Of a DNA stretch of 64,000 nt, positions 1 through 11,640 are shown piece after piece. The notes beneath the pieces are model-generated. The model was not told the DNA's origin. It saw only the letters and a program-made list of their open reading frames with translations, and did not search any database. The DNA comes from Vespula vulgaris (lineage: Eukaryota > Arthropoda > Insecta > Hymenoptera > Vespidae), in assembly GCF_905475345.1 (NCBI RefSeq), contig NC_066610.1:1347886-1411885 (forward strand), read 5' to 3'. The stretch's first letter is position 1, and the number at the start of each line of letters is the position of its first letter. A program made the position numbers and the translations under genes.

Positions 1-1241
1 TTTTTTTTAAGTTTTAATATATTGTCGATTTAATTAATATCCAAAGAGAAATAACGTGTGTGTGTGTGTGTGTGTGTATTTGTAAAATGAATAGGTTATA
101 CAATTATAATATCGAGATAAAACTAACAAAAGATAATTTTAGAATTTAAAAAAAAAAAAAAAGAAAATCGAAAGAATGATCAACGATGCTTTAGCTCAAG
201 TAGAAAAAAAAAAGAAAATATTTTGTATAACGGCAAGAAATATGATTTCTTTCGTTCGTATGAAAACTTTTTACTTTAAATCGTCTACTTAACAGAAATA
301 AACAAATTCACATACACACCAACAAATTATAAACTCCATTCAACATTTTATACAAAAATCAATAGTATGGTTAGAAAGCTTCTTCTTTTTTGCCGCGAAA
401 TTCAAGTGGAGCCACTATACGAAACTTTATTATTTATTTTCTTTTTTTTTTCAGTCAAAAAATTATCAAAAAATAGCATTTATGTTAACAATGAGTTCAG
501 AGACGTAATTCTTTATTTTTATAGACAAGATTCTTCGAATTTTTTGAGAAAAAAAAAAAAGCTTTGCAATTATTTTATGCAATTATTCAGCGCGATTTTC
601 TCGTTTTTCTTTTTTCTTTTTTTTTAAAGTAAATAAAGATTTTTCTAAAAATTAAAAGAAAATAAATTTTTTTTCGAAATCGATCAATAATTTTACGTCT
701 TTATATTCGTTGATTGGCACAAATCATTATTAATAAAAATCAAGGATAATGGACGCCATGTTGCTTGGCCATATTCGATTTTGTAAGTATTATAATATTT
801 TCTCTCATGTAGGATCAAGATCTAAACAAAAAAGAAAAAAAGAAAAAAAGAAAAAAGAAAACATCATATCATTTTAAATTCGCGAATTTATCATGTTATG
901 TAGTTTATACATGTGTATATAAACTATGTTCATAAAATTAGAAATATGTATACAAAAAGTTTTTTTTACAATCAAAAATAAACGTACAGGTGGTCGTCGT
1001 TGTCGTCATCATCGGATGTAGTTGTAAACGATTGTCGAACAAAAGACGAACTGTCAGAATCAAAAAATTTACTTGACGAAGTAAATAAGATAACGTGACG
1101 TGTTAAAGGTCAATTAGAAAGACGAGTGGGATGTCATTCACTAAAATAGGCGTTCACCATTTTATCGAGATCTCAATTAAGGTTCCGAGTTTGTAATCTT
1201 GGGAATAAGAACGATCCTAACCTCTTTGTATCGTTGTTAAT
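1..1241. other. 5' flank of M6, no gene seen
   Basis: AT-rich flank containing a (TG)n run at about 56-77 and several poly-A/T tracts. The most complex part is about 985-1230, just before the first M6 start codon, and probably holds the promoter and 5' UTR. I see no coding exon. The open frame at 367-627 is a low-complexity Phe/Lys stretch and is not credible as a protein. Confidence 0.5.
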
Positions 1242-2839
1242 ATGGGTAAGTATTTGCAATATGTTATCTTTAAATTGATATATATATACATATAAAATAT
1301 ATTATTTCCCGATATTTCGTTCAGTTCGAACGTTTTCGTCGTACTGAAATCGATAAAGTCTGAAGCTGCGTGAAATGTACTTTTTTCTAATCTTATCTAT
1401 GAGTAAGGCTTGAAAGATTGACTCATTGATGATCAATCATACGTTTTATAGTTGTGATATAGACATTGGATTAGGTTATTTTTCGATCATGTCGGAAAAC
1501 AGAATAAACGAGACCGCTGAGTTTTTACCATTGCGTAGAAATTTTATAAGCGATATAAGTTTAGGCAGGTTTTCAGAACGTAGTTTGCATGAAACTTATT
1601 TAGAAAATAAATCTTGTCGTAAGTTTTTCTATTTAACAACTTATCTTTTATATAAAAGAAAATATTAGTTTAAGTCGATGATACAACGACAATGTTATTG
1701 TTGGTACATGAGATTAATATTATTTTATTTTAGGGAACATGTGCAATGATTGTATGGCCAGAGTGCCTTATGCAACTCTAATAGCAACTATTATGTGTTG
1801 TTTAGGAGTTGGCATATTTTGCGGCACTATGTATAGAGGTGTTACGATATGTTCTCTTATGATGGATCAGGTATATATCATTCGTCTTATTAACCTCTAA
1901 ATATTTTAAATAGTCTTCATATATATATATATTCGTATTAATTTTCTTAAAGGTATTTCATTTAAGACTTGGTTGGTTGGAAGCGTTACAATTGGTTCTT
2001 GCTATAATAGGAGCTAGCATGGCTGCTTTAGGCTTTATGATTTTATGCGTTGGTTGTCTTGCGACAGGTGCAACCAGACATAAAGTATATAGAGCATGGA
2101 GATCTAGAGTAGGAGGTCGTATTTCTTGCGCTGTTGTGAGTAGATATTATATATTTTGTTATTATGTTCTTCTGTAAATGTTACGAGTCAAGTAAATATA
2201 TAGATTAAATATTTTTTCAGTTTATGACTATTACATATGTATCGCAATTGATCTGGCTTGTAATATTCGCAATTTTAGTTGTAATCACACTGTTGTTTAC
2301 TATATTTTGGGGATTGTGCAGTAATCCTCGTGTTCAGTCTCTTGATCAATGCATCGATTTTACTCAATTCAGTAAGCAATTATACTTTTTCTTTTTTTTT
2401 CTATATATATATAAATAATTTATAAAATACATTGATCGTTATAAATCGTAAATAATATTCGTACGTTTGATAATACAACAGAATAATTTATTTCTTTATT
2501 ATTTTTTTTTTCTTTTATATAGATTTTCTATTCCCAAATAATACAAGAGTAGAAGATATGAAAGTGTGCGGATCTCAAGAAGTGAAACTCTTTTGTAAAG
2601 ATTTTGTTCAAAATGCAGAAGTGATGTTTATTTTAGCAACAGTTGCTGCTATACTAGCTATTTTAAGTTTAACACATTATCTCATGTGTTTATCTGCCAA
2701 TTACGCACACATTCGTGATCATGAAAAATTCCAAGAATTGCAAGAACTCCAATATCTTCAAGATCCTGGCGATCCAGATTCTCCACAACCTGGAATGGGA
2801 ACTTTAAGCTCTCATCATCACGCTAAGGATAGATTTTAG
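1242..2839 (+). CDS. M6: Neuronal membrane glycoprotein M6 (PLP/DM20/M6 family)
   Basis: Five-exon gene: 1242-1245, 1734-1870, 1953-2135, 2221-2371, 2523-2839, all GT-AG with matching phases, giving 263 residues. The product is a four-pass plasma-membrane proteolipid related to vertebrate PLP1/GPM6A. In flies M6 acts in epithelia and neurons, including at tricellular junctions (family knowledge). Visible features: Cys-rich start, residues 5-8; membrane segments at about 14-35, 58-84, 110-138 and 192-215; a basic cytoplasmic loop ATRHKVYRAWRSRVGGR at 87-103; and a large extracellular loop with cysteines 141, 152, 174 and 183 at the positions expected for the family disulfides. There is an N-glycosylation sequon at N164. 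The C-tail HEKFQELQELQYLQDP is typical of insect M6. The start is ATG at 1242, four coding bases before the strong donor GTAAGT; an alternative first exon exists at 1489-1618. It converges with PIGL downstream. Confidence 0.95.
1489..1618 (+). CDS. M6: Candidate alternative first coding exon of M6
   Basis: An open frame between M6 exons 1 and 2 starts at ATG 1489 (a further in-frame ATG is at 1426) and runs to a consensus donor C|GTAAGT at 1618/1619. It ends in phase 1, the same phase as the ATGG exon at 1242-1245, so splicing to the acceptor at 1734 is in frame. The resulting N-terminus begins MSENRINETAEF and joins as SCR-NMCNDCMARV, replacing MGNMCNDC. The extension is about 44 residues, hydrophilic and cytoplasmic by family topology. 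Vertebrate GPM6A/B also use alternative N-terminal exons (family knowledge). Usage is inferred from frame, donor strength and position only. Confidence 0.5.
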
Positions 2840-4208
2840 GATACAGCCCGCGAGATCTTCGCTATGAATCCATTATAACGTTGACTGCTTCTATCTATAG
2901 AAGCTATGAAAATTCAGAACTGGATAGATATACAACTGGATCGACAACTTTGTTCTATTAATCTTTCGTTGTACCTATTACTCAGTATTCTACTTATCGA
3001 ATATTAGTTGCAGTAGTTTACTGATTCAGAGGATCTTGCGGGAACACTCTATGCCGTCCATTATCTGCGACTGTCTTGTAAGCATTTTTTACATTCTTTA
3101 CGTTTTTTTTTTTATATCGTTTAATAGTATATTATCATTTATTTTAATTTTAACTTTCCAATATTTTATCATAATAAGTAATCTATAAAAGATGCAATGA
3201 ATATAATTTCAGAGAGATATAATCTATAAATGTTATAAAAACGGACAATATATTATTAAGATTGAAAAAAATATATGCACAAAATATGCATAAAAATGAA
3301 TAGACATATCCAAAAAATATATGTCCTATTTTATTGTATTATAAATTATTGCAAGTCACCATTTTATTTCGCTACCTTTTCTTTTATTTTTTTTATTTGT
3401 TATTATTTGTGTGTTCATTAAATTAGAATTATTATTATATATATAATATATATATATATATATAAATATATATATGTATATATTATATATTGCCTTTATA
3501 ATAATCATCTATTAATGTATTAGTTGATACAAAGCACAATTCCGATAATAATTAATAATAAAAGGACAATATAATTTATCATAAAGAAAACTTGGGTGTG
3601 CGTGCATTATGCAAAAGTGCCAAATTATTAATGGAAAAATTGAATTATTAAAAAAATAAGTAACACATGTTTATTGCATGTTAATGTTTTAAAAGAAAAA
3701 GAAAAAAGAAGAAAGAAAATTTTTAAATAATATACATATAAAACTAAGTCTGACTGGTGATATTTCTTTGCCTACTCAATTTATTAATATATTCATGTGT
3801 TCTAATTTTGAGAAATATATATTTATATGTATTATATTCTATAATGATCTAACTAACAGACTGATTATATGTATTTCATATTCAGTACAAAATTATTTTT
3901 TATTATTACATTATGAGTATATAATGTAAAGAGAGCTGCACATCGATTTGGTAAATTAAACTATATCAATTAGTTTTGTTTCTTATACTTTATATATATG
4001 GTTTAAAAGCACTTGTATATTACGATGTATTACAAAAATAAATAAAAAGAAAAAAAAAAAGGAAAAAGAAAAATAAAAAAAAAAAGAAGTAATTAAGTTA
4101 AACATAATGTATAATAATTTTTGATAATTATATTCCAAATAATCATCGATATAAACAAATTTATTTTTTTTTTATTTACAATTATCATCACTTTTATTTT
4201 GTACAGAT
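2840..4208. other. Convergent intergenic region between M6 and PIGL
   Basis: This holds the two 3' UTRs. Downstream of the M6 stop is about 250 bp of complex sequence, then AT-rich sequence with a TA-rich stretch near 3430-3490. AATAAA-type signals for M6 occur near 3556 and again near 4035. No additional exon or RNA gene is visible. Confidence 0.5.
4160..4198 (-). terminator. Polyadenylation signals of PIGL
   Basis: Read on the minus strand, AATAAA hexamers lie at 4193-4198 and 4160-4165, about 11 and 44 nt after the PIGL stop codon. Either could direct a very short 3' UTR. This rests on the hexamers and position only. Confidence 0.4.
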
Positions 4209-5522
4209 TTAATTAGATTGTGTGTATTCATCATCAAATTGAAAATCCAATTCAAGATCGAGCGCACTGATTTCTTGCAGTGTGTTAATAAATGTATATC
4301 GTGAAAATATCATATACAGCTTTCTAAACCAAACATATTGAGACTTGTGTGCTTTCATGGCATTCTATAAAGTAAGAAAAATATATTTCTATAAGATGCA
4401 ATAGAAAACGTCTTTAATCTTTAAAAAAAAAAAAGGAAAAGCTTCTATATTTCTTTGTTAAAAAAATTTTGCATATATTCGAACTTACTCTTATATTTTT
4501 TCTTTGTTCATACGTAAGTAAATACCAATATGACGCAGAAAGTAAACTGATTGGTAAATCTAAGAGTTGTACATATTTTCTAGTAATGTTCACAGATTCC
4601 AACACATATAACTTGCAATCTGTAATTCATTCCACTACTTGTTATGTAATTCGTGTTTGTTAAATTAGTTATAGTTAAATATTATACTAACAAGATGGCA
4701 CTTTTTTTTCAATACATAATGCAGCAATTGCAAAATAGAGAGAAATATGATTTTTATGCTTGCTTACACCATATTTATCAAAAGTAATAACAGCATTAAT
4801 CTTATAGCTCTCTATATAATGTAATATATTTTCAGCTAAAACATCAACTGGCCATTTTACAGATTGACTGTCTGGTAATTCGCTGCTCCTGTACATTAAT
4901 TTATTGATTTGATAAATATTGATCAAATTTATATAGAATGTGTTGAAAGATATGATTACTTACATTATAATTGTTACATTTGCTTCTGGTATACCGAGTA
5001 ATTTTGTACAATTCCATAATTCTTTTTTTCTCTGTTTATCTCCACCTATAATGAGACTTATAAACATCAATAGATACAGTGTTTATACATTTAATCTGTA
5101 ACGATTTCTATCAATATTTTAATTAAATCATCTTATTACTATAGAATTATTAATATATATGTCTATATATATATATGTATATATATATATATACCAGAGG
5201 AAAAGCACAGTAGATATATATTGCTGATCTTTGACCGAGTGACCCAATATATCATAGGTCCAAAAAACATAACTTCGTCATCTGGATGAGCAGTAACTAA
5301 TAATATTCTACTGGGAGGACCAGGTAGTTGCCACGCAGTATGATTAACTTTTTTTAAGATTACATAGAAAAATATACAAACGCAAATGTATGCGAGAAGT
5401 GCTATTAACAATTGCCAAGATATTTCTTTGATATAATAATACCACCAGCAAACTAATTCGTTAATTTGATTACTGAAGTATTCTTTTATTAAATCAATAT
5501 CTAATAATTCTAACATCCACAT
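4209..5522 (-). CDS. PIGL: N-acetylglucosaminyl-phosphatidylinositol de-N-acetylase (PIG-L)
   Basis: Five exons on the minus strand: 5195-5522, 4964-5045, 4692-4888, 4489-4619, 4209-4364. Phases agree throughout, giving 297 residues. The enzyme removes the acetyl group from GlcNAc-PI to give GlcN-PI, the second step of GPI-anchor synthesis, on the cytoplasmic face of the ER. Visible features: an N-terminal hydrophobic anchor at about 36-56; the metal-binding motif AHPDDE at 78-83; a second HxxH-type motif KHKNH with H181 and H184; the LESVNITRKYVQLLDLP block matching the family; and a C-terminal WFRKLYMIFSRYTFIN segment like human PIGL. It is longer than human PIGL (252 residues) because of an extended N-terminus before the anchor and an acidic C-tail ending EYTQSN. 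The first exon is the only one with an upstream ATG. It is divergent from MTFP1 and convergent with M6. Confidence 0.94.
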
Positions 5523-6450
5523 ATTTATATTTGATAATCTTTAAATGAACATATATATATGTATAAATATAAATATTAACTTTTAATATAGAAAATTAAA
5601 ATACAAATCATTTGATAGAAATATTGAGGTTATATTATTGGTAATTCTTATAACTAACTTTGACTTTTATACAGATGACTTCTTATCATTCTTTTACGAT
5701 AATTAATATTGAATATTTTTTTTTGCTGAATGCACATTGCGAAGTATAAATTTATATTTTATTTACTACTATGTATTTATAAAATAATATTTGATAAATT
5801 ATATAATCTCATTGATATTAAAGATTTTAAATTTATGAAATATCATTTATGTAACACTTTTTAAATGATTCACGAATTTTTAATATAAATAATCTTTAAT
5901 TGCGTGAATATTGTGTAATCTTTATTGCGAACGAGGTAGATATTTAAATAATTTTTATAACAAGGATACCACCATTTTAAACATTAACTTTAATCTTATC
6001 TTTCGTTCAATCGATGAAGGTTGTAGATGGCGTTATGATATCACAAGAAAGCCAAACAAAAGATTACAGGTGGTGCTGTAGTATTAACAAGCAGCCAATC
6101 AGAAGATTGCAGATGGCGCTACAGTATTTAGAAGCGGCCAATTAGAAGGTTGAAGATGGCGCTGATTAGTACATCTACTTTATACGAAATTACTTCATAC
6201 GAAATATAGTGTCAAAGTAAGTGGTATCGGTTCGTTACGTATCTGTCTTTAAAGACAAATTACTAATAATTATTACGTTATATCACGTAGAAACTGATGT
6301 CATTATTATTAATGTATTTATTTAATTATTATATATATATTTTACAGAATGGATTAATGTCTTTTACGATTATCTTTGAAAAGGTTAGGTAACAGAGGTT
6401 ATGTGAATAATCTCGGAAAATTATAGTTTGATAAATATACTAATTCTACA
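5523..6450. promoter_or_regulatory. Shared spacer between divergent PIGL and MTFP1
   Basis: About 930 bp separate the two start codons. The half next to PIGL is AT-rich; the half next to MTFP1 contains the 43-bp element array at 6008-6166. Head-to-head housekeeping genes with a shared spacer commonly use a bidirectional promoter. No TATA box stands out, and exact start sites cannot be placed. Confidence 0.5.
6008..6166 (+). repeat. Four-copy 43-bp tandem element (CCAAT plus AGATGGCGCT)
   Basis: The core AGATGGCGYT/AGGTGGTGCT occurs at 6025-6034, 6068-6077, 6111-6120 and 6154-6163, each exactly 43 bp from the last. CCAAT lies at 6095-6099 and 6138-6142, also 43 bp apart, with a degenerate GCCAAAC in the earlier unit. 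AGATGGCGCT resembles the Drosophila CTCF core (AGRKGGCGC) and partly a YY1/Pho site (AAGATGGCG). It sits 0.3-0.45 kb upstream of the MTFP1 start codon. Function is inferred. Confidence 0.75.
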
Positions 6451-7224
6451 ATGGTTAATGAAGATAAAAAGATCGATCTGTTTCGAGATACTCCTATAAG
6501 ATATTTAGGTAATATTCATCAAATTTTTAATCGTTGTCATTTCAATTTTCATTAATCGTTTCAACTTTTCTTCTGCTGTTACAATATTAATCATTACATA
6601 AGCGCCTAGTAAATAAGGTTGATATTATTCATTACATCTAATTGATATTATTCGTTATATATTCAATATTATTATATTAGGTTATGCTAATGAAGTGGGA
6701 GAGGCGTTTCGGCACAGGGTTCCAAGATCTGTCGTACAGTTAACTTATGTTATTTCTTCCGGTTATGTCTTAGGTGATGTGATAGATAAAGGTTATCGTG
6801 TGTTTCAGGTAAAGTGATTATTTATTATTAAATGTGAAATACATATGTATATACATACGTAGATACGTATACACGTATACACATTTGAAATCGTTTTTAT
6901 TTACAGAATGATCGGACACCGTTCAGAGTAAAGCATGTTGTATTAGCCATTGCAGACACTTTACTATGGCAGTCGTTTGCATCCGTCATAATCCCAGGTT
7001 TTACTATTAATAGAGTTTGTGTGGTAATACAATATGCTCAAAAAAAAACAACGAACTTAGCTTTAAAGAATCATTGGGTACCAACCATCATTGGTTTATT
7101 ATCTATACCACTTCTAGTCCGACCTATAGATTATGTTGTAGAAGAAACAATGAATGCTACTTATAGAAAATGGTTCAATTATTATCCCAAATCCAGCAAT
7201 GACGAAACTGAAGATGATGAATGA
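6451..7224 (+). CDS. MTFP1: Mitochondrial fission process protein 1 (MTFP1/MTP18)
   Basis: Three exons: 6451-6508, 6681-6808, 6907-7224, with phases 1 and 0 at the junctions, giving 167 residues. MTFP1 is an inner mitochondrial membrane protein that promotes fission and inner-membrane integrity downstream of PI3K signalling in vertebrates (family knowledge). The family hallmark DLFRDTPIRYLGYANEVGEA is at residues 9-28. Then follow a hydrophobic segment with YVISSGYVLGDVIDKG, a second one around DTLLWQSFASVIIPGFTINR, and a third around IIGLLSIPLLVRPID. The tail is acidic (DETEDDE). Length matches the family (about 166 residues in human). A poly-A signal AATAAA is at 7443-7448. The start is the first ATG in a clean context after an A-rich leader. 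Confidence 0.95.
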
Positions 7225-7538
7225 AAAAAAAAGGAACAAGAGAAAGCTGTGATTTAATATAAGTGCACTTTATTCGAATACAATAATTGATCTATATCTT
7301 ATCGCCTTTTGCTTAAGATAAATATAGCTAAGTAAATACATTTATAAATTATTGTTATATTGAATCAATGAAATTTGATTCGAATATATTTAATATTTAT
7401 TATTATTTATATCTTTATCAAAGTTTTATGCTCTTAACGCACAATAAAATGTATTGAACATTTTAATGTGTTTACGAATTTTTATTCGTTTCTATTTTAT
7501 TAATATTGTTAATTTTGTAGAGTTCAGTACAGTATTAG

Positions 7539-7590
<52 letters not shown>

Positions 7591-8122
7591 TATATAATAG
7601 ATATATACTATATGATACATATTATAATAAATATCTATTTGTTATAATTATGAATATGTTTGTTAATCTTAGATGATATAGATTTCTATTCAAATTTTAT
7701 TTATTAATGAAAAATTAAGATTATCAAGTATGAGTAATCGATGAATCGAATGTTTTACGTTTGAACGTTATTCATTTGTCGTTTTGTATTCGTTTTTAAC
7801 GAATACGACGTAGACGAACGAATTGCCTGTCATACCGCAGTATGACACACAACACACACACACACATATATATATTTTTTTCTACTCTCGTGACTGATTT
7901 TTTTTCCTTCCATCAGCGTTACAATCAACGTGTCAATCAAGAAGAAAAAGTGATCGTATTTCTTTCGAAAAATTGATGGTAGATAGGTAGGTTGCTAGTA
8001 GAAACGCGTGAATGGTCTTCGACGATAAATATAAATTAAAAATTTCAACGCTTAAGTAAAATTTTAACGTTATGTAAAAAAAAAAAATAATACAAACTAA
8101 AAAAAGAAATAATAACAATAAC

Positions 8123-8159
<37 letters not shown>

Positions 8160-8198
8160 TTAATTTAATTTTACAAAAAGAAAGAATAATTCATTTTT
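7225..8198. other. 3' region of MTFP1 and AT-rich spacer
   Basis: Contains the MTFP1 3' UTR, a (TA)n tract at about 7541-7587, a short (CA)n near 7852-7865 and a (TAA)n run at about 8121-8157. No coding exon is visible. Confidence 0.5.
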
Positions 8199-8466
8199 AA
8201 CCGTGGGCCGTTTATGGCCCACACGGCCTGAACGGATTCTTTCAACCGTGGGCCACCCGTGACCCACGCGGCCTGAATGTATTTGTTTTTTAAATCTATG
8301 GGTCGTTTATGACCCACACGGCCTGAACGGATTATTCTAAAATCGTGGGTCATAAGTGACCCATACGGCTTGAAGGGACTTTTTATCCGCGGGTCACCCG
8401 TGGCCCACATGGCCTGAATGGACTTTTTAAACCGTGGGTCATTTATGTGCCACGTGGCCTGATCAG
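8199..8466. repeat. Six-unit tandem array of hairpin-forming repeats
   Basis: Units of 44-50 bp repeat six times. Each has an inverted repeat of the form GTGGGYC-N6-GRCCCAC followed by ACGGCCTGAANGG and a T-rich linker. Arms begin at 8203, 8248, 8298, 8345, 8389 and 8434. Several arm changes compensate: GGCC pairs GGCC in unit 1 and GGTC pairs GACC in unit 3. The array is much more GC-rich than its surroundings. A 113-residue open frame on the minus strand across it follows from the repeat and is not proposed as a gene. Confidence 0.85.
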
Positions 8467-8983
8467 ATAAGTAGAATGAAAATAGTTCGAAATGATTAAA
8501 TAAAAGAAACATTTATTATTATTATTATTATTTATTATATTTTTCATTCGTTAAATCACTAAGTAATTGGCTTAACGAGTTAGCCTAATGTCGTATGGAC
8601 TATAAGTAAAAGCATGATCATCCCCTTTAATGTGTTACTACTATGTGTATGTGTGTGTGTGTGTGTGTGTGTGTATGCGTGCATCTGTGAATGTACTTAA
8701 AGCGTCCTATTAGATATCTACACACATATACGCGCATACATTCTTGATAATTTAGTTTTTATTAGCTAAGTAATTATATCGATAGTTTACTTACTAGGAA
8801 GCATCATTTATTTATTTTTAGGATTAGAAGCATTAGTATTATAGGAAGAAAAAAAGAAGTAACGATGGTTATAGATATATACAGGGTGGTACAAATGTTC
8901 ACGAACATTTTGAAATACTTTTGTTGTTTTGTAATACGTAGGAAAAAATGACCGAAAGAAAAATAAAAAAGAAAAAAGAAGAA

Positions 8984-9030
<47 letters not shown>

Positions 9031-9940
9031 AAAAAAAGACATAATTAGTTTAGAAATTGAATCATTAATTTGTTTATGAATCTTCATTCGTAAGATTATC
9101 TCAATGTTACTTTTATATATCGGATAATAAATAAATTTTTCTTGATGATAAAGAAAATGTAATTTTAATAAATTTATAAATGATAAAGAAAAAGAGATAT
9201 ATTTTTTTTTAATAATAACGATAAAGAAATCAATGTTTTAATAATAGATAAGAAAATATAAATTTTGTTTATTATTAAAGAAAAAGAAATCTTTTTTTTT
9301 TAAAATAAGAAACAAACAGAAGTAAATTTTTTAATGATATATTAGAAATTGATAACGAAAAGAATAAATTTTTTAATAACAAATATGAAGAAATAAATAT
9401 TTTTAATAACAAATAAAAAAAATATTAATTTTTTATTGTTTAGACAACCATAATCGTCATATTGAAACATGATCTTATTAAAATATTTATTCTTTTACGA
9501 TAAATAGATAATAATAATAGATTATTTTAATTTTGATAGATCAATTTGGATTCGAATAAATTTAATATATCGATCGTATATCATCATTTCAATTAATTAT
9601 CTGTAAAAATATGTATTAGTAAAATAAAATGGATCATATACATGAAAAGATAACATATAGATCATTACAATTTCGATGGATCAATTTATATTCGAATAAA
9701 TCTTTTATATTGATCGTTACGTAGTCAATCATTTAAAAATTTATTACTATTGAATGATTCTTTTTTACACTTAATAAATAAATTAATAAATTAATAAATA
9801 AATAAAAGGATCATTATATTATCTATAGATCATTTCTCATGAATAAGATAATGTAAGTACCTATAGATCATTACTTTTGATGGATCAATTTACTTACATG
9901 AATAAATTTGTTATCTTATTAGAAAAATTAAAGATGAGAT

Positions 9941-9996
<56 letters not shown>

Positions 9997-10756
9997 TTAG
10001 TTAATTATTAAACATAAAAGTAAATAATTATTATATATTCAACTTAATGTCTAATATGAACAATTTATTTTTAATAATAAATATAATTAATAATTGTAAT
10101 GATACTTGTAATTAATTAGAAAAATAAATTTTTATTATGTCTATTATAAATAAAAAAAAAACAAAAATTATAAAATTACCTGATCATACGTCGTTGTGAA
10201 TTGATTCTTTCCAAATAGTTATTTATATATTAAAAAATCAACGAATAACAAATAATAGATTATAATTACATACTTATATATGTATTACGCATTTGTACAC
10301 ACACATACGAATAACACATAACATATAAATAATAGATTATTCGTACATATTTTTGTATAATTACGCATCCACACAAACATATACTTTTTACACATAAAAA
10401 AAGATATTGAAATATAAAAAGAAATCAATTTTCAAAATATTTATTAATATAAAACACACATATGAGAAAAAACAGATCACACACACATACACAGTTCTTA
10501 TAAATAAATAAATAAAAAAAGAAAAAAAAAAGAAATCATAAAATTAATCTCACATAATTAATTATTAATCTTTTCAAAACATTTATTAATATAGAATACA
10601 CATATGATAGAAAACAGATCACACACACACACACACACACGCTTCTTATAAATAAAAAAGAAAAAAGATAAATCATAAAATTAATCATACATAATTAATT
10701 ATTAATCCTTTCGAAATATTTACTAATATAAAACATACATATAATAAAAAATAGAT

Positions 10757-10787
<31 letters not shown>

Positions 10788-10860
10788 AGACACACAGAAA
10801 TAAAAACTTTTATCAACATATATAAATAAATGTTCAAGGAAAATCTTTAGAATCGAGCGT
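8467..10860. repeat. AT-rich spacer with several degenerate tandem families
   Basis: No gene. Contents: (TG)n at about 8643-8673; a sequence beginning ACAGGGTGGTACAAATG at 8881; (TAA)n at about 8986-9027 and 9946-9996; three diverged copies of a unit with GATGGATCAATTT near 9530, 9671 and 9865; and, at about 10423-10800, two and a half copies of a roughly 135-bp unit with ATTTATTAATATA and (CA)n. These look like local duplications plus microsatellites. Confidence 0.6.
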
Positions 10861-11140
10861 TGATTTCATCCGATCATTCCCTCTCTCTTTCTCTCTCCTT
10901 TAGATCGATCGATAAGGAGAGTGAGAGGGAGATAGAGTGTCTGTGAGAAGGAGAGAGATAGAGAGAGAAAGATAGAGAAAGAGAGAGGGTAAAGAGGCGC
11001 GTCGCGGCGCGATAAGCACGATGAGCGTGGCGCGAAAAGGGACTAACCCGCGTGCACCCGTCCGTCTTCGTTCGGATCGCGTGCCGTTCTCTTCCGTAAG
11101 ATAAAATAAGAGAGAAGATAAAAGAACACCGAACAATACG

Positions 11141-11192
<52 letters not shown>

Positions 11193-11587
11193 AAATCGGG
11201 AAGGTTTCGTGCGCGGCGCATCTTTCACTCGTCGAGATAACAAAGTTTAATATTACGAGGAGATTTTGAAACCTGTGGAATTTCTGGAAGCAAAGAAAAG
11301 TCGTTTCGGTTCGATAGTAATGTGGCAGTATATATATATATATATATATAAAGAGAGAGAGAAAGGAAAGAAAAAAAAAATTAGAAAGGGAAGAGAGAAA
11401 AAGAAAGAAGAAGAAGAAAGAAAGAAAGAAAGAAAGAAAGCAAGAACTAAAAAAAAAAAAAAAGAAAAAAGAAAAGAAAAGAAAAGAAATCGACATAACG
11501 CGAATTCGGCGGATTCTTTCCTTCTCTTTTTATCTTCTTTCTATCTCTCCTTCTCTCTCTCTCTCTCTTTCTCTTTCTTCAAAAAGG

Positions 11588-11625
<38 letters not shown>

Positions 11626-11640
11626 AAATCACACGACGGA
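10861..11640. repeat. GA/CT and GAA-rich purine-pyrimidine tracts
   Basis: Long strand-biased tracts: GA-rich at about 10910-10990, (GA)n at about 11145-11190, AAG/AAAG runs at 11350-11490, then CT-rich followed by (GA)n to 11627. Between them at 10990-11110 and 11225-11320 lies more complex sequence. Open frames here (poly-Ser/Leu or Arg/Glu) are microsatellite artefacts. GA tracts next to the CpG-rich block could bind GAGA-type factors, but this is not shown. Confidence 0.6.

Noticed and set aside
742..783. Short ATG frame in GGACGCCATGTTGCTTGGCCAT upstream of M6, ending near GTAAG
   Set aside because: Could mimic a tiny exon with donor, but no family match and its phase cannot be tied to M6 exon 2 with any support.
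8171..8512. 113-residue minus-strand frame with WATGDPR/WAINGPR repeats
   Set aside because: The protein repeats simply mirror the hairpin tandem array; unit lengths vary from 44 to 50 bp, so no consistent coding period exists.
10874..11496. Ser/Leu- and Arg/Glu-rich open frames on both strands (also at 12614-13531 minus, 24645-25367, 35443-35827, 53305-53730, 61720-62260)
   Set aside because: They are translations of GA/CT, AAG or CAG microsatellites with no domain, no splice support and overlapping frames on both strands.
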